From Chelydra serpentina (lineage: Eukaryota; Chordata; Testudines; Chelydridae): a DNA stretch of 64,000 nucleotides. Shown here in pieces: positions 12,069 to 27,000 of this stretch. A program made the position numbers and the translations under genes. The stretch is taken from positions 12,338,001-12,402,000 of the forward strand of contig JBAIAC010000018.1 of assembly GCA_037349315.1 (NCBI GenBank), read 5' to 3'. Each line of letters begins with the position of its first letter. Position 1 is the stretch's first letter. Under the pieces are notes generated by a model. That model was not told the DNA's origin. It worked only from the letters and a program-made list of their open reading frames with translations, and ran no database searches.

Positions 12069-15000
12069 CTATTGGGAAATAAGAGCATAGGACTCCATTT
12101 AACCTTAAGTGAAGACTAGAAGCCACAGGTAATAACTTTCAATATCACAATTTACTTCTTGCCAGTCATGTTCATGGACTGCAGATAAGTTTTAGATCTA
12201 CATCTCTCCACTGTTTATGCTATCTTGGGTACTCAGATGTTAGAGATAAAAACAGTACTTTAGCAAGTTTGCATAATCAAATTTAACCTGGGATTAGTAA
12301 GAACAGCCACACTGAGTCAGACCAATGGTTGATCTAGCCTAGTATTTTGTCTTCCAACAGTGGCCACTGTCAGATGCTTCACTGGGAATGTACAAAACAT
12401 GGCAAGTGAGTGATCCATGCCATCATCCACTCCCAGCTTCTGGCAATTAAGGCTTAGGACACCCAGAGCATGCGGTTGCATCTCTGAGCATCTTGGCTAA
12501 TAGCCATTGATGGATCTACTCTCCATGAACTTATTTAATTCTTTTTTGAACATACTACAGTTTTGGCCTTCACACCACCCCCTGGCACGAGTTCCATCGG
12601 TTGACTGTGTTGTGTGAAGTAGTACTTCCTTTTGTTTGTTTTAAACCTGCTGCCTCTTAATTTCATGAGGTGAGCCCATGGTTCTTGCGTTATGTGAAGA
12701 GATAAACAATAGTTTTTCTCCATACCATTCATGATTTTATAGACCTCTATCATAGGCCCCCTTATTGTCTCTTTTCCAAGTTGAAAAGTCGCAGTCTTTT
12801 TAATCTCTCCTCATATCTTATAATGGGTGCAACTCCATTTCTGTCAATGGAGTTGCACATTAGTGATTAATTTTTCCCTTTGACGTTATACAATATTTTT
12901 CAAAAAGATTTTGTATATAATATTTTACACCTTTCCAACATCAGGTAATGTTATGGTGAATGCAATATTGATTCAGTAGCAGAAACAGTTCTGTAAATTC
13001 ACCCACTGTTGAATTACAGGAGAGTCTTCAGGATTGGGAATGAGATGGTTTGGGGAGGGCACCCATCTGTGTGAGGAGGTTTAAGAAATCACATCCAAAT
13101 GACATGACACTAGAAGTGCAGAAGAATATTTCCTCCTGACAGGTAGCTCAGTGATAGGGATGTGATCGGTATGCTTTGAGGTGCAAAGTCATTTAAAAAT
13201 TGCAAGTTAGATGGCATATTTTCATTTATTCTCAAGCCTTTACACCATGTGGGGGAGACAACACCACTAATGCAGACATGCAAAGTGGTGAGTTTAAGGA
13301 ACTTGAATTCTTGTTTTGTTTGTGTGATGAAGAAACTCTGCAAGCCTAATCTATTTAGTGAAACAGTAGTGATACAGCTGCAAAACCCCTGCAGGAGTTA
13401 GATGCTAGAAACTTAAGTGCAAAATAACAACATACCTTCTGCAACCGAGTAGCACATTAGAAAGTCTGCCCCAGCAGGTAAAGTATATATAGCCGCAGCA
13501 TCCACTTCAGTTTCATTGACATTGGACTTGTCTACAGTACTGTCAACTGCATCCTGAGCAATGACTGGGTCATCGTGTTTATCTCCTCGACATGCCTAGC
13601 AGGAGAAAAAGCTGCTGAATCCTCTCATCTGCCAAGTACAGTTAGCCATCACAGAACAAAATTCTAAAAGCAGAAGCACTTCCAATTTGTTTAGATGTTC
13701 TTCACTTGTGACTAAGTTCAGAAAGAACTACCTTTTGTCCTACTTGTACATCCCTGAAGCTTTCATTGGTAGAGCAAGCTGTTTAATAGCGACAGGCACC
13801 ACCTTAGAAATATCAAAGCATAGCAGACACCATACTGACCTATTCTCCACTTTTGGAAGGAGAAGAGGATAGTTGCCTTGCAGATCAGTTCAGGGAGGGT
13901 GTTCTGTGTGTAAGCAGCAGCTTGAAAAGAAGTGTGGGAATACCCTCGTGAGAGTAGCAGGTGCATGAGGCTGGCCTTGTCAGTGAAGCAGAGTGGGGGA
14001 CTCAATAAGATGCAAGTTTCCTCACAACCGCCTCCAACATTTCAAGGAGTTCAGCACTACCTTCTACTAATGTCTTGGTTTGCATTGTAAATTAACTTAA
14101 AGCAAGGGTGGAACTGATTTTAGGTTATGTCTCTAGTTCCTGTTTTATGGGTGAGTCTACATTAATAATCTTCCAGTTGAGATACTAAACTTCTCCCCTG
14201 CTTGCTGCTCTTATTTCTATAAAATCCAAAATGGATTTACTCTTAATATAAGATACTGAATTAATAGCAGGTTTAATTCTGCAGGGACTCTGTGTCTGAA
14301 GGAGGTTTCACCCCTAGAGGAGAGGAGCTATATGGTGGGTCATCCAGGGGGTGGCAGCTTTAAATTGCGGCCAGGTCTGCACAGGATTGCTGCAAATGGA
14401 GGCCATTCATTTCCTGATGGCCCTGGCCACTGTTACTCATCTTGAGTTATGGGGCCAATTTGAGACCCCCACTAGAGCAAGAATTCCTTTGCTAAAAGGC
14501 CAGGAGAGGCCAACATAGTGCAGGACTAATCAAGTTCCAAATATAGGGGTTTTTTTTACACAAAAACGTTAAGCACAGGTCATGCAGTACAAACTCCCAA
14601 CAGCATCAGACCAAGGGACCTCAACCTTGACTGGGAGGGAGCCATCTGATGGGGTAAGGATATAGTTCATGGAATATGCCCATTCAGTCTATAGCCTTCC
14701 TAAGTCTGGAATCTAGGTACAGTTGTGGTCACCTAAAAAACTGAGCTGAGGCCACCAACACTCTTCCACCCAAAAATGATGGCGATGGCAATGGCGTGTC
14801 TACCACTGGACAATTGTTGGCCATCTATCCTACAGGGTCTTGATTTGAACTGGCTTTCATGTATCAGTATAATTTTACCACTGTGACTCATTGGCAGCTT
14901 CATTACATGATTATTTCCTGTTTTAGTTAGCATAGCCAAAAATCCAATTTAACTGATTCTCAAACGCTTTTGTACATTGGCTAAGATTTTCCAACCCAGG

Positions 15001-18000
15001 CTACATAACTGTAAACCAAGGACCACTTGCTGCCAACTGGAAGAGGGCATAGAGAGACAGGGATCCCCTGGGTTCACTTTAAGATGTCACGTAGGGTCTC
15101 TGATTAAAGCTGTGTCACTGGATGTCAATCACTGCAAGATGTTTTATTTATATATAATATGTATATTATAATGCTGAAAAATATGTTTTTAGGCCTTGTA
15201 GCTAAAGGCAGCATGTCTTGAAACAAGTGCTTCCTGTCTGGAGAAGTTTATCTCCTTGGTGTGTTTTACAATAGAAGTCTATTAGTAGATTGAGTGAAAT
15301 GCTAATGAAGAGTTGGAAGAGAATTCAGAACAGGTGAAGATCAAAGTTCTCGTCTGGTATATCTGTGGGTGCTGAGAGAGACCCTAGCATCCTTCAATAC
15401 ATGAAGACAAGCTGCAGTCTTGATCTTATGAAAGGGGGATTTCAGCCAGCTGAGTTGAAAAACGCTGGGAAAAGGCACCGGGGTAAGCTATCATGTAGAA
15501 GACTGAGAAATGTCCCGTGAGTTAAGTTTAGCCTCTACAAAGCGTATGATTGTTTTATATGTAACCATTTGTTTCCAATGGTCTTAATTTCTATTATTTG
15601 AATCTCTATTCTTTGATGATAAACTTACTCTTATTTTAACTTTAAACATATCTAACTGCTGTGTGTTAAGCAGAGTGGTGATCCTAGTTGACTTGAGTAA
15701 GCTGCTTTGGGAGTAGCGAATCTGAGTAGCATGCAGTGGAATGGGCTGAGCACTCCAGAGGGATGCTCAGAGGAGTATGGAGTTGGCCTATCGTTAACCT
15801 GCAGAGAGAGGGTTATGTCTATGGGGGCCTGAGAGAGAGAGGTGGGTGGGTGTGTGTGTGTGGGGGGGGGGGGGTGTGCTAGAGGCTGGTGGAGTCAAGA
15901 AGCTGATCGACAGACAAGTCTTTCTCTCACTGAGGGCAGGTAGTAGCAAGCTGCCTCTTGGAAGTGTCATAATAACCACCGCCTTTTCCACATGAGAAGT
16001 AGTTATCCCAAAAAGAACTGTCCTCTGTACCACTGGGGGGAAAAGTACACAAATTCAAGAACAGAGATCTTACCTGAATTATAAATATTTTAGGCTTTCC
16101 TACTAGACTCGGACATTTGTCTCCTCTGAACATGTTTGTCACTGTCTGAACTTTTATTTTAGCATCATAGGCGTAAACGTGATTATCTTCACCATGGCTC
16201 AGGAACACACACACAAAGCAGTCAGCATCACTGTGGTTGTCCATTGACACTAAAATAATGGAGCTGTGTTTAGATGATTATGCAAGCTGACAGTATTTAT
16301 TAAAAACCCCACCATTAGTCCACTCAAGCCAACATTTAGCCATTTAATCTCAAATCAGTCCTATTTGAAATATGTTGAGCCAGAGTCTCAGCTGCTGTAA
16401 ATCAGCATAGCTCTGCTGAAGTCCATACAAGCTGAGGATCCAGTCTACTGGAAGTTAGAGAGATGCTTAGTAAACACTACTTCTGTTGGTCATAGATGCA
16501 TCTTGGGAATTCCAACACTTGCAATGTAATACAAATGAAGATACCCCTGGTATAAAATTATATATTTTCTGTTCCTTTGTCTTTTTATGTTATGAGACTT
16601 CATCACAGAAGGGAAACAATTCAGGTTACAGTGAACTTGTCTTAACAATGATGGAGAAATAAAATCTTATCTAGAACTGCTCCTGCAAGCAGACTAAGAC
16701 ATAACCACTACATGGTCTCTTACCGTCATAAATGTTCTGCAGAACCTCTTCTGCTTTAAGATCATCAAAGCATCTGGCTTCAAATCCAAGCTCTGTCAAA
16801 CTATCATTAAACACACACGTTTTAATAAGCTCCCTTTGGAACTTTGTACCTTTTCCTTGAGAGAATAGATATCCATGTTAATTTATGTAATGATACCCAA
16901 ACCTGGTCCCCGGGACTGTCTTAAACAAAAAATAAAAAGGTCATTTATAAAGTGAAGGCGTTCTCATTAAATAGGAATTCTGTTAAGAGCAACAGAAAAC
17001 AGAAACCTGTCTGAAAATCAACCAATATGCGAAATAAAGTAGAACTTCCATTTTGGCAAAAATGCATTTATTTTCAGGCAACTATGAGCCAAAATGACAA
17101 TTTTGGACTTTTTTTTTGAAGAGTTATAATATTATCAAATCAGAAATGTAATATAAACAGAATATAAACATTTAATCATGCCCTGAAATATGCTGATGCT
17201 GGGCTAGGTCACCTCCCTGTATTAAGCTTCTGATTAGGTGACATGCAGCCACTTCCCTTGTGAGCTCTGTGCTAATCTACTACACTTGTAACTGGTTACT
17301 TTATAGACATCAGGTCAATGCCAGCCTAGCCTGGGTGCCTTACCCATTTTTACTCATTTCCTCAATGCCATGATGTGCTGTTGTTGCATAGTTTCATAGG
17401 CTAAAACAAAATACACTATGGAACTGCACTTCTTGTGAATGGAATAGTGGGTTTGCTATCACTTCTTTTGAGGGACACGTTTCTAATTACTACATCTAAT
17501 ATTGTATGCAGTGTAGCTATAGCTGTGTCAGGCCCAGGATATTAGAAAGATGATGAGGTCATATTTTTTATTGGACCAACTTCTATTGAGTGAGAGAGAC
17601 AAGCTTTCAAGCCACACAGAGCTTTTCTTCAACTCTGGGGAAACGTTGAAGAAGCGCTCTGTGTGGCTTGAATGCTTGTCTCTCTCACTCAATAGAAGTT
17701 GGGCCAATAAAAAATATTACACCTCACCTACCATGTCTCTCTATATCTAACACTGTCAGTGACGGCAGAGTCTGAAATTTGTTGGTAGTCCACAACGGAA
17801 GACAACTAGTGCTAGGAGACATGGGTGTTTTCTAGAAGTCACATATCCCTTCTTTTTTGCATATCTACATTGTTGTAAAATAGCATGTGGCTAAGCTTAG
17901 ACTATACTGGCTCCTTGAGTTAGCGACATAACCACTTGCATCCAGCCATCACTTGGCTTGAATGGATTAGGGATACAAGATAAACTAATGTTGCCAAACA

Positions 18001-21000
18001 ATATTAAATGGGCACAATCCGCTTGAAATCTAGTCAATTACAAAAAACGAGTTTGAAAGTAATTTCAGGTACTATACCTTCCCCCTTGGCAATTCCTACC
18101 AGTTTGTGACGTTACAATCAAGTTTACATTGTTTCTATATTAACCTATGAAAATATTTGTTCTATTTCCCCCCCTCATGATACTGAGACAGAAAAATACA
18201 TTGTTTGCTTAGTTACACAATACTAAAAAGCCTTTAAAAATTAAGGTCACCACTTAGTCTTCCTCACCCTAATGGCTGCCTGTACCTCAGCAGTCTATTT
18301 TCACAGGGCCTGATCCTGTCCCTATTGAAATCAATGGGAGTTCTGCCTATTATTTCAATTTAACTCTTAGCACCGAGTACTGTACAAAATCTTTCAGTCA
18401 CAATTATGTCAATGAAATCAGTTATTTTAGAGCTGCTTATATAACTGTCATGACAAATCACTTTGAACTGCATATTTTTTATTTAACTTATCTAAAAATA
18501 GTATCCTTCTATAAAGCAGCCAAATACCATCTTACCTGCGTTTCAGATTGTCTCTGTCTGCAAGTGTGCCACGTCTATCTGGCAGTGTTAAGTGCCAGTA
18601 AAACTGCTCATGATTGAAGATTAAAGCAACTCCTCTTCGCCTGTGGTTCATTTTGTATTGTGCTGCTGGATCAAATGGTTGGCTGTTACAAAGAGAGAAC
18701 ATGCCTTTCAATTAACAAATAAATAATTATTAGTTCACCTCAGGGCCGGTGCAAAGAAGTTTCGCGCCCTAGGCGAAACTTCCTTGCACCATCCCTGCGC
18801 CGCCCCGCCCCCCCACAGCCAGCTCCCCTGCCTGTGGGAGCTCAGCCCCCTCCCACCTGCGGGCTGCGGGAGCTGAGCGGGGAGTGGCTGCCCCCCGGCT
18901 CGCCGCTCAGGCGCGGAGGGGGGGGGGCAGCGAGGCGGCTCCTCACTCAGGCGCTGAGGGGGGCGCAGCAAGGCGGGCGGCTCCCCGTGGCTGTCCCCGG
19001 CTCCCCGCTAGACATGGGGCAGCCGCGGCAAGCCGCCCCTTGTCTCCCAGCTCAGCGGGAAGACAACGGGAAGCCGCGACAAGCCGCCCCTTGTCTCCCT
19101 GTTCAGCAGCTGAGCGGGGAGGCAGCAGGCAGTAGCCCGCCGCCCCCCAAATCTTGGCACCCTAGGCAACCACCTAGGGTCACCTAGTGGGCGCGCCGGC
19201 CCTGGTTCACCTACATATGGTCAGAGGCCAAGATTTTCAAGAGTGACTAGAGATGTTAGGTACCCAAATTCCTAGTCACATTTGAAAATCAGAGGCACAT
19301 TAAATGAGTCATTCAAAAATATTAAAGAACTGGCTGCAGTAGATAAAGGCCAGCAAATTCTGAGTTTAAAAAGCTATTTCTGTAACTTTCATTGTTTGCT
19401 TGGATTATTTATTGAATTCCAGGACAGAAGACTGCCAGTGCAATAACTAGGCACATTATGATAAATTAAAGTGGAGTCTGGACTCAGTACTGATTCTCCA
19501 GGTTTCACGGTTTAGCCAGACTTCTTATTTTAAAAGTTATAGTGCAGATACCTTTCGATAATGTAAGAGTGCACTAATTGGAATTTTGTTTGAAGTTACT
19601 GTTTACTGAATCATATGCAACATGAACATGGCAGTTTTAAATATTGACATAACTTTCTGAAGATTGCATTGTGGTGTTAGGTTCTTATGCTGGTGGGACA
19701 GAGAGAGATTTTCGTCCATGCTCACCCAAGACAAGTTACTTAAATTCAAATAACTCAAGCAAGATAAAATCAAAATGTCCTTACTACCAGTGACTAAGTT
19801 ACAAGTCTGTAATATTCAGTATTTCTGCTCTTACCATCACCATGCTCAGCACTCAAAAATCAAGAAGGGGGAAAAAGGTAGAAAAAGATGGGGCATTTTT
19901 CTTCCCCTTAATTAGTCAACCTACACCAATAGGAAAACTGTGTCAGGTATAACCAGCTATAGCCTCCAAATCACTTGAACAGTGACAGTGTGGACGTCTA
20001 AAAAATAAATTTCCACAATAGGCCACAGTTTTAAAAAAAATATAAGCTATAAATATTTGGTGCATACAACTTATCTGAATCTACTGAAGAAAGAAATTAT
20101 CTTATGAAATGAAACAGTGATCCCTGTCTAACTTGAGATGCATACTAAAAAACTATTTCCAAACACCCTAGGAACTATATGCAATATTTTAAACAGCTTC
20201 TCCCATGAAATCGGGACAAAAGTAAACATTCCACCTGAGAAGACCTGAAACCAAATACTTACCTGTCAAAAATAGCTAGCATGCTAGAGCCAGTTGTAGG
20301 GCAGTGTGACCCAACCTGGGCTATCACACTTGGCACCCTAGGACTGACCAGGTCATGTTTTCAGTAAACAAAGACATAGCTGGAGACTGCTTCTCAGCCG
20401 CTATTTCCTATATTGCTGCCTCTATGTGCCAAAAGGAGCAACTTTCTCTCACACTTTGCCCCCACCATTTGTATTATATGTATTTGTAATATGTCAAATA
20501 TTGTATGGGCATATGTCTGAATAGCCCATAATACATATATATATATATGCTAATTGTTCTGATAAGCAGAACAGACTTGCAATGAAATGCTGTGGACTGT
20601 TCTAAACATATAACCAGGGCCATTTGGGTCCTGGATATTCTCTAGTAGGAAGAAAGATGATGATGGGAAAAGTTAATTGATGGGTGGGCTAATGGTTGGA
20701 AAAGGGGTGTTGAATGAAGTCTGTGAAAATGGTTGGTATGAGGATATATGGAATTCTTGCATGTCATCTCAATATCTGTAGAACTGGTTCTGGGCATAGT
20801 TTCCACTGTATTTCTTCCTTATCAATCACTACACACTGCCCCCTATGAATGGTACGACCTTCCTGAGCTCATCTGCAAAGTCTCTACCCTGTCCACATTT
20901 AAGTCCCTCTGAAAGACCCACTTCTGCTGTAGTGTTTAGAGTAAATCTACTTGATTCATAAAAAAAAAATCTTTCTTTATAGACTCAGGCTTTAAGGCCA

Positions 21001-24000
21001 GAAGGGACCAATCATGATCATCTAGTCTGACCTCCTGCACATTGCAGACTAGATGATCATGATTCTATCTTTAGCTTGTAGTATCTTCAGAGCAGAGATC
21101 TGACCCCTCCCAGCCACGACATGTCTGGAAAGAGCTTAACATAGAGTGGGCGTTACTATAAACAAACATAATATAATATAAATGTTATTCCTTTATTGTA
21201 TGTATTTTTCAGACAATTTGTTTCCCTACATGTGCAGTATATGCCTGTTGTTCACATATTGTAGTTCCCTTTCCTCCTCCATAAAGTTATATCTGGAATG
21301 TACCTTTTACTTTAATCCTTTTAAAATACAAATACTCTATTAAAAAAAATTAATGCGGTAACCTAATTTCAAATAAGCACTCAATTCCTAAAGAATTGTG
21401 TTGTGGTGACATCCATGCAGTTCCATGCCTGTTGTCTCTCCTATTCCTGTTACACTTGACATGCATCACCTGTTTCTCATGGGTTGGGGGGAGAGCCACC
21501 ACTAGAAACAAACAGACCCTCCCAAAACAGGTAATGGGAGAAAAGTGTGTGTGTGTGTGTGTGTGTGTGTACGTGTACGTGTACGCATACACATATTAAG
21601 AGCTGGGTGAAATTTTTCAGCTGAAACTTTTTTCACTGAAAAAATGCAGATTTGGATTGACCGAACTATTTTGGCAAATTAATGCTGACTTTGTGAACTG
21701 CTTCAGTTGAAAAAAATGTGGAAACGTAGAAATGGTCCATTTTGACATTTACAAAATGTTTTGATTTTTCAGCTAGATTCAGCAGGGGAATTAGGGGACT
21801 AACTCCAACATTTAGGCACTACTCACAACACTGACGAGGAACTAGTCCCTTTATGCCCAATAGCCAGGGCACTCACCTGGGATGTGAGAGGCCAGGACTG
21901 AATGCCCCCTGCTTTGGAGCAGGGACTTGACCACAGGTCTCCCCGCTCCCAAGAGCGTGCCCTAACGGGCTGACTACTGGGTATTCTGAAGTAGACTCCC
22001 ATTGAAGCTGTTCCAGTTTGCATAAATAAATATTTATTGGGCTAGAGAGAGGTGGTGACTAGAGAGTACCAGACTAGAGAGTCATTATCATTCTCTCTGT
22101 CCCAGGAGAGCTTGCGAGAGACCCCCACCAGAATATCCCATAACTCAGTAGTAAAACCACTCTCCTGAGAGGTGGGAGATTCCTGTTCATATTTTTTCTC
22201 CCCCACCCTCTCAAGGCAGAGAGAGTGGAATTAAACCTGGGTGTCCCACATCCTGGGCGAGTCCTCTAACCAGCCACTGGGCTAAACGTTGAGGTGGTGC
22301 TGCCACTCTTACCTCATGCTTCAGCTGGATTTTAAGTGGGGCCTGATCTGGTAGGCATGCTCTGAGTATTTCTACCACATTGACCCCACCAGCAAGAGAG
22401 GTGGGGGAAGACTCTCTTCCCCTGGCTGGAGGATCATGCTGAGACTTAGGCATCTGGATGCCTAGAGTAAGGCAGCAGTGTGCACACTCAGAGACAGAAA
22501 CTTACTGCACCAACAGACCTTTACAGCAAAAGTTAGGCACCAAGTAAATTTAGGCGCCTACAAGGTTAGGCAGCAGCTGAGCAGGGGGGTTGTGGATCAC
22601 AGCAGCACCTCAACCAGGAACGTGGGCACCTAAATCCCTTTGCGGATCTAGGCCCTAAACCCTAACCCTTTCCTCTGTATTTCACTCCTAGCTAGCTTGG
22701 GCAGCTCCCTAATCAGCTTGCTGGCTCCAGTGAATCCCATTCTTAGGAATCTAACTCTCACTATGCATTGTATGGGAAACCTGGGTACCTAACTTGGGAC
22801 CATGAATTCCACTCGATAGCAGGTTGCCAGGGAGGTTAGTGTTGCAATGCCTAAGACCCCTTCATGAATCTAGCCCAGAGTCTCCTTCCTACTGTATGTA
22901 TTTGTTCACTGTCCAGCACTATGGAACTCTGATCCTTACTAGGGCCTCTGGATGGTGCCATAATAAAATAATGAACACTACTACTTCATTGATATGTAGG
23001 AGTTTGAGACACATGTTCTGTAACGTTAGGGAGCCTTCTTGGGTACTCAGCTTGGGCTCTTACCACAGATTTAAAAAAAAACAAATCATAAATGTTTTGA
23101 GTTTCACTTTCACATCTCTCTCTCTCTTCCATTACCATCTTTAGTTGTTCTGATTAAAACAAAGGCCTTTACCTTCTCTCAAAGGCATCTGTTTCTGTGA
23201 CGTTTTGGTCTCCACCTATAACAAAAAGAGAGCCAAAGGGTGTTTGAATTACTAACCCAGTTATTAAAAGAACGCTTGATATCTTAGACAGTGGGAGATT
23301 TTCAAATTTAAACTTAAATCAGGGCTTGAGTCATGCTGCAACACCCCAGAATGCCATTCCCGCACTTTTTTTGGGGGGGTTATCACGTATGAGTGATGGT
23401 TCTGGAAATCCATTCCAGCACTTCTTTTTTAAGGACTCACATGTAGAGCATGTGAAACCATTTGTGAAGTACACTTGATAACATAAACAAGGCAGTTCAT
23501 GCACAGTCCAGATAATTAGGCATGAAATCACTTGATTTGCATTAACGCTTATTGGGGTGCACAGTCTTATGGATTTACTTTTGGAGGCCATTCTTAAACA
23601 TGTGACCCCAAAAGACCAGATTTTTAAAACTGCAAAAATGCAGAGGCATAAATTTTATATCTGCAATCATGGACACTGCATATATCTGCAATCATGGACA
23701 CACAAACTATCTGTCTGGTTATTTTAATACACAGCCTCTGTAATTTCATGCAAAAACTGTACATGCTTTTGTATAAACTATTTAATTTCTAGCACATAGT
23801 GGCACTTCTTTTAAATACATGATGCAATGAGCCTGAAACGAAGCATTTTCTTTGAGGTTAGCTGTGTCACTCAACAATTTAGTAAGTGGTAGGTGTAAGG
23901 ACAGTCAACTACCAGAAAAATTCTAAAACATACAAACAACCACAGGCCCCGACTTCGTGGGTGCTCCGGGGCTGGAGCACCCACGGGGAAAAACTGGTGG

Positions 24001-27000
24001 GTGCTCCGCACCCACCGGCAGCTCCCTGCCCGCCCCGGGACCCGCGGCCAGCTCCCCACCAACCCCGGGTCCCGCCGCCATCTTACCTTAGCACCGGGAG
24101 ACATTGCGGGGCCCCGCCCCCGACGCTGGGCGACGTTGCGTCGGCGTCGGGGCCCCGCAACGTCACCTGGCGTCGGGGGCGAGGCCCGGCGTTGGGAGCG
24201 GGGCCCCGCCCCCAACGCTGGGCGTGAGCTCCCACCGGCGCCACAGGAAGTCGGCGCCTGTGCAAACAACTCACATCCTTTGTTCTACTAAAATGCATAG
24301 AATACGTACATCAGCCGTGTTAGTACACCCCAAACTCCCACTGAAATTAATAATACTATTAGGTGTACAAGGAATACAGAGCTGGACATACTGTTCTAAA
24401 GATGTTAAAGATAAAGCTGTCAACTATGTCCTGTTCCCATCTTCTCCCACCTATACGTTAGTGTCTCCATAGATCTGAAGATATCTCACAATCCGTATTA
24501 CCAAAAGTGTGACAGCCCACAATACTCTTTTTAACCTACACATTTTATGAAAGTAATACACTTTTCTCTACCTTTGGTATTTAGAGCAGGTCCACTATCC
24601 ACCTGGATTTGCCCTGCAATTGAAAACACACACCAATGTCACTGTCATAACATACAATGTATCAGCTGCAAAAAAGAAAATATGAACACATTTTATACTC
24701 ACACCCTTTCATAATTTGTTTCTGTAATAAATCAAATGAATGGAGTCATAGCACCGAGCCATGAAGGACCATGTGTAGTAACTTTTGCGATTATTTTTTG
24801 CCCTTTGCTGCCCCATCAGTACCATTGAAATCAAGTCACAAAGGCCTTGTCTACATTAGCACATCTCCTATTGGTCTAGCATAGGTATAGCTCCACTGCT
24901 GACAGCAATGGTGGAAATGCTAGTGTAGACCAGTTGCCAGTGTTTTTACCATCATGTTGTCTCACTGTCAAGGTTAGATGGAACAGTGTAGAAAACACCC
25001 TGTAGCCTGTCTACACTAGCAAGTCCACTGTGGGAGAAGTGCTGAAAAGTATTAGCGTAGACACAGCTGAACTTAGCAGTAATGATAGTTCAGAATCCTA
25101 AGCAAAAGAACTATTACAGAGAGCATGTGTGTATGAGACTCACAATCGTTTTTGCCTGCAAACTTGGAGTTAAGGCTGATAAAGTATCACTTCAGGCAAA
25201 ATACACCCAACCCTTGAAAACATGATTGTTTCCCTTAAAAACTGTCTTTCCTTAGCTTGGAAATTCCAAGCTAAGTTTCCACTTAATTGCCAACCTCTCC
25301 CAAAAAACATACTTAAGTATGCAAATACATAGTTAAGGTCTCTGTGATCAGGGTATTGGGCCTATCTCAGTGTTGACAAAGAAAAGTTAACCTTCCTCTT
25401 TAAGAAGGCCACCGCTACATATGCTTAATGATGGGATATGCAGAGTAGTGCAAGCTGTGGGGAATTAATTAATTCCTCATTATCCCAGAAAAGGGAAGGA
25501 AAGAATCAGGCAGGGGGCTTGAAACAAATAAGCTTCAAGGGAGAATAGCTAAGCCAAAGGAACTGTCTTATGCTGAAGTAACCCATGTTGTGTGTTGAGT
25601 TTTATCTGACTGAGGTAAGATACCCTTTGTTTGCTGGGTCTCAGGCTAAAGAAAACTAAAGAGGACTTCTTTCTTGCTCTTAATTTCATTTCTGTTTAAT
25701 CAGTTTCTAGTCATTTTTACTTTGAGTTTCACACACTCAATTAGAAAAACTCTACAGTATTTGGATTGCAAACACTGCTGGGAACTGTTCATTTCTAATT
25801 TTTTTAATTAATGAAAATGTTCTGTTGGTCATAAGTCTTTTAAAGCTGGGCTTTTTCAAAGGATCATCAGGGAGTTAGACGGTACCCAACTTCCACTGGA
25901 ATTCTGTAGGATCTGGGAACCTAAATTTCCATTGGCTCCTTTGAAAATCCCATACTAAAAGTTTCTTTTTTACAATATCTAAAATTTGGGCCAAATGAAG
26001 TGACAACATCCCTTTCAAAGCTCACTGATATTCAAATCTGTGTATTCCTTATTGGTTAACTCTAAGTGAATCCTTGGGCACTAAAAACATATCAATGATT
26101 GTAATTACACGGTAATGGTATATTTACTGAGGCCTAGATTGTTTTCTCCTATGGGAATTGCTGATGCTACCAGTTGCTTGAAGTCCTAGTCACACCTAAG
26201 ACCTGGTGGCATTCTCAAACGATCTCCTAAAGGGGACAAAGCCAGTAGATCTTCTCAGAGCATGCCTCCCAGTTAGGGCCCTGCACAAAAGATAGCGAGG
26301 GACAAGCAGTGGTGGGGTGTTTCTAGCTCAGTCTATCCCATGTCCCGGTGGTTAGGGCACTCATCCGGGATGGTGGAAGATCCTGTTTGCAAATCAAGCA
26401 GGGAATTTAAAGCAGGAACTCAGGCCTCCTATATCACCAGGCCACAGAAACAGAGTGACTCTACAGCCTAGTGCTTAGGGCATCACCTGGGATGTGGGAG
26501 AGTCAGGTTCAAGACCCTGCTCCAAAAAACATTTGAAGTGTAACAGCTCCAAAGGAAAGATTGGGAGAGGAACACCCACTCCCCATAGCTTGGTGGCAAG
26601 ATAGTCACCTGGGATGTGAGGACCTGGGTTCAAGTATCTGTGCCACATCAAACAGAGGATGGATTTGAACTTGGGTTTCCCACATTCCCACCACCTGCAA
26701 AAATATTAATTCTCTTCTACTGACCAAGTACATGGTCATTGGAAGAGCTAGAACTAAAACTTGTGCCCTAACCAAGGGTCTACTGCGTAGATAACAAGCA
26801 TGTATTTGTGGATGTATTTTGTGCAGGACCTGAACCAGTATGCATGCTCTGAGAACATCAACTGGATCAGTCCCCACTGGAAAGATGGGGGTGGGGGGGA
26901 ATGGCTAGTTTGAGAATCTCACTGGGGCTTAAGAATGAGGTGGGGTGGCATCAAGGCTCAAGCAGCTTTGCACATGTCTATTGCTGGAAAGTTAGGCGTT

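Noticed and set aside
21350..21599. ORFs encoding Tyr-Thr/His-Thr or Val-Cys repeats
   Set aside because: They read through the (GT)n microsatellite.
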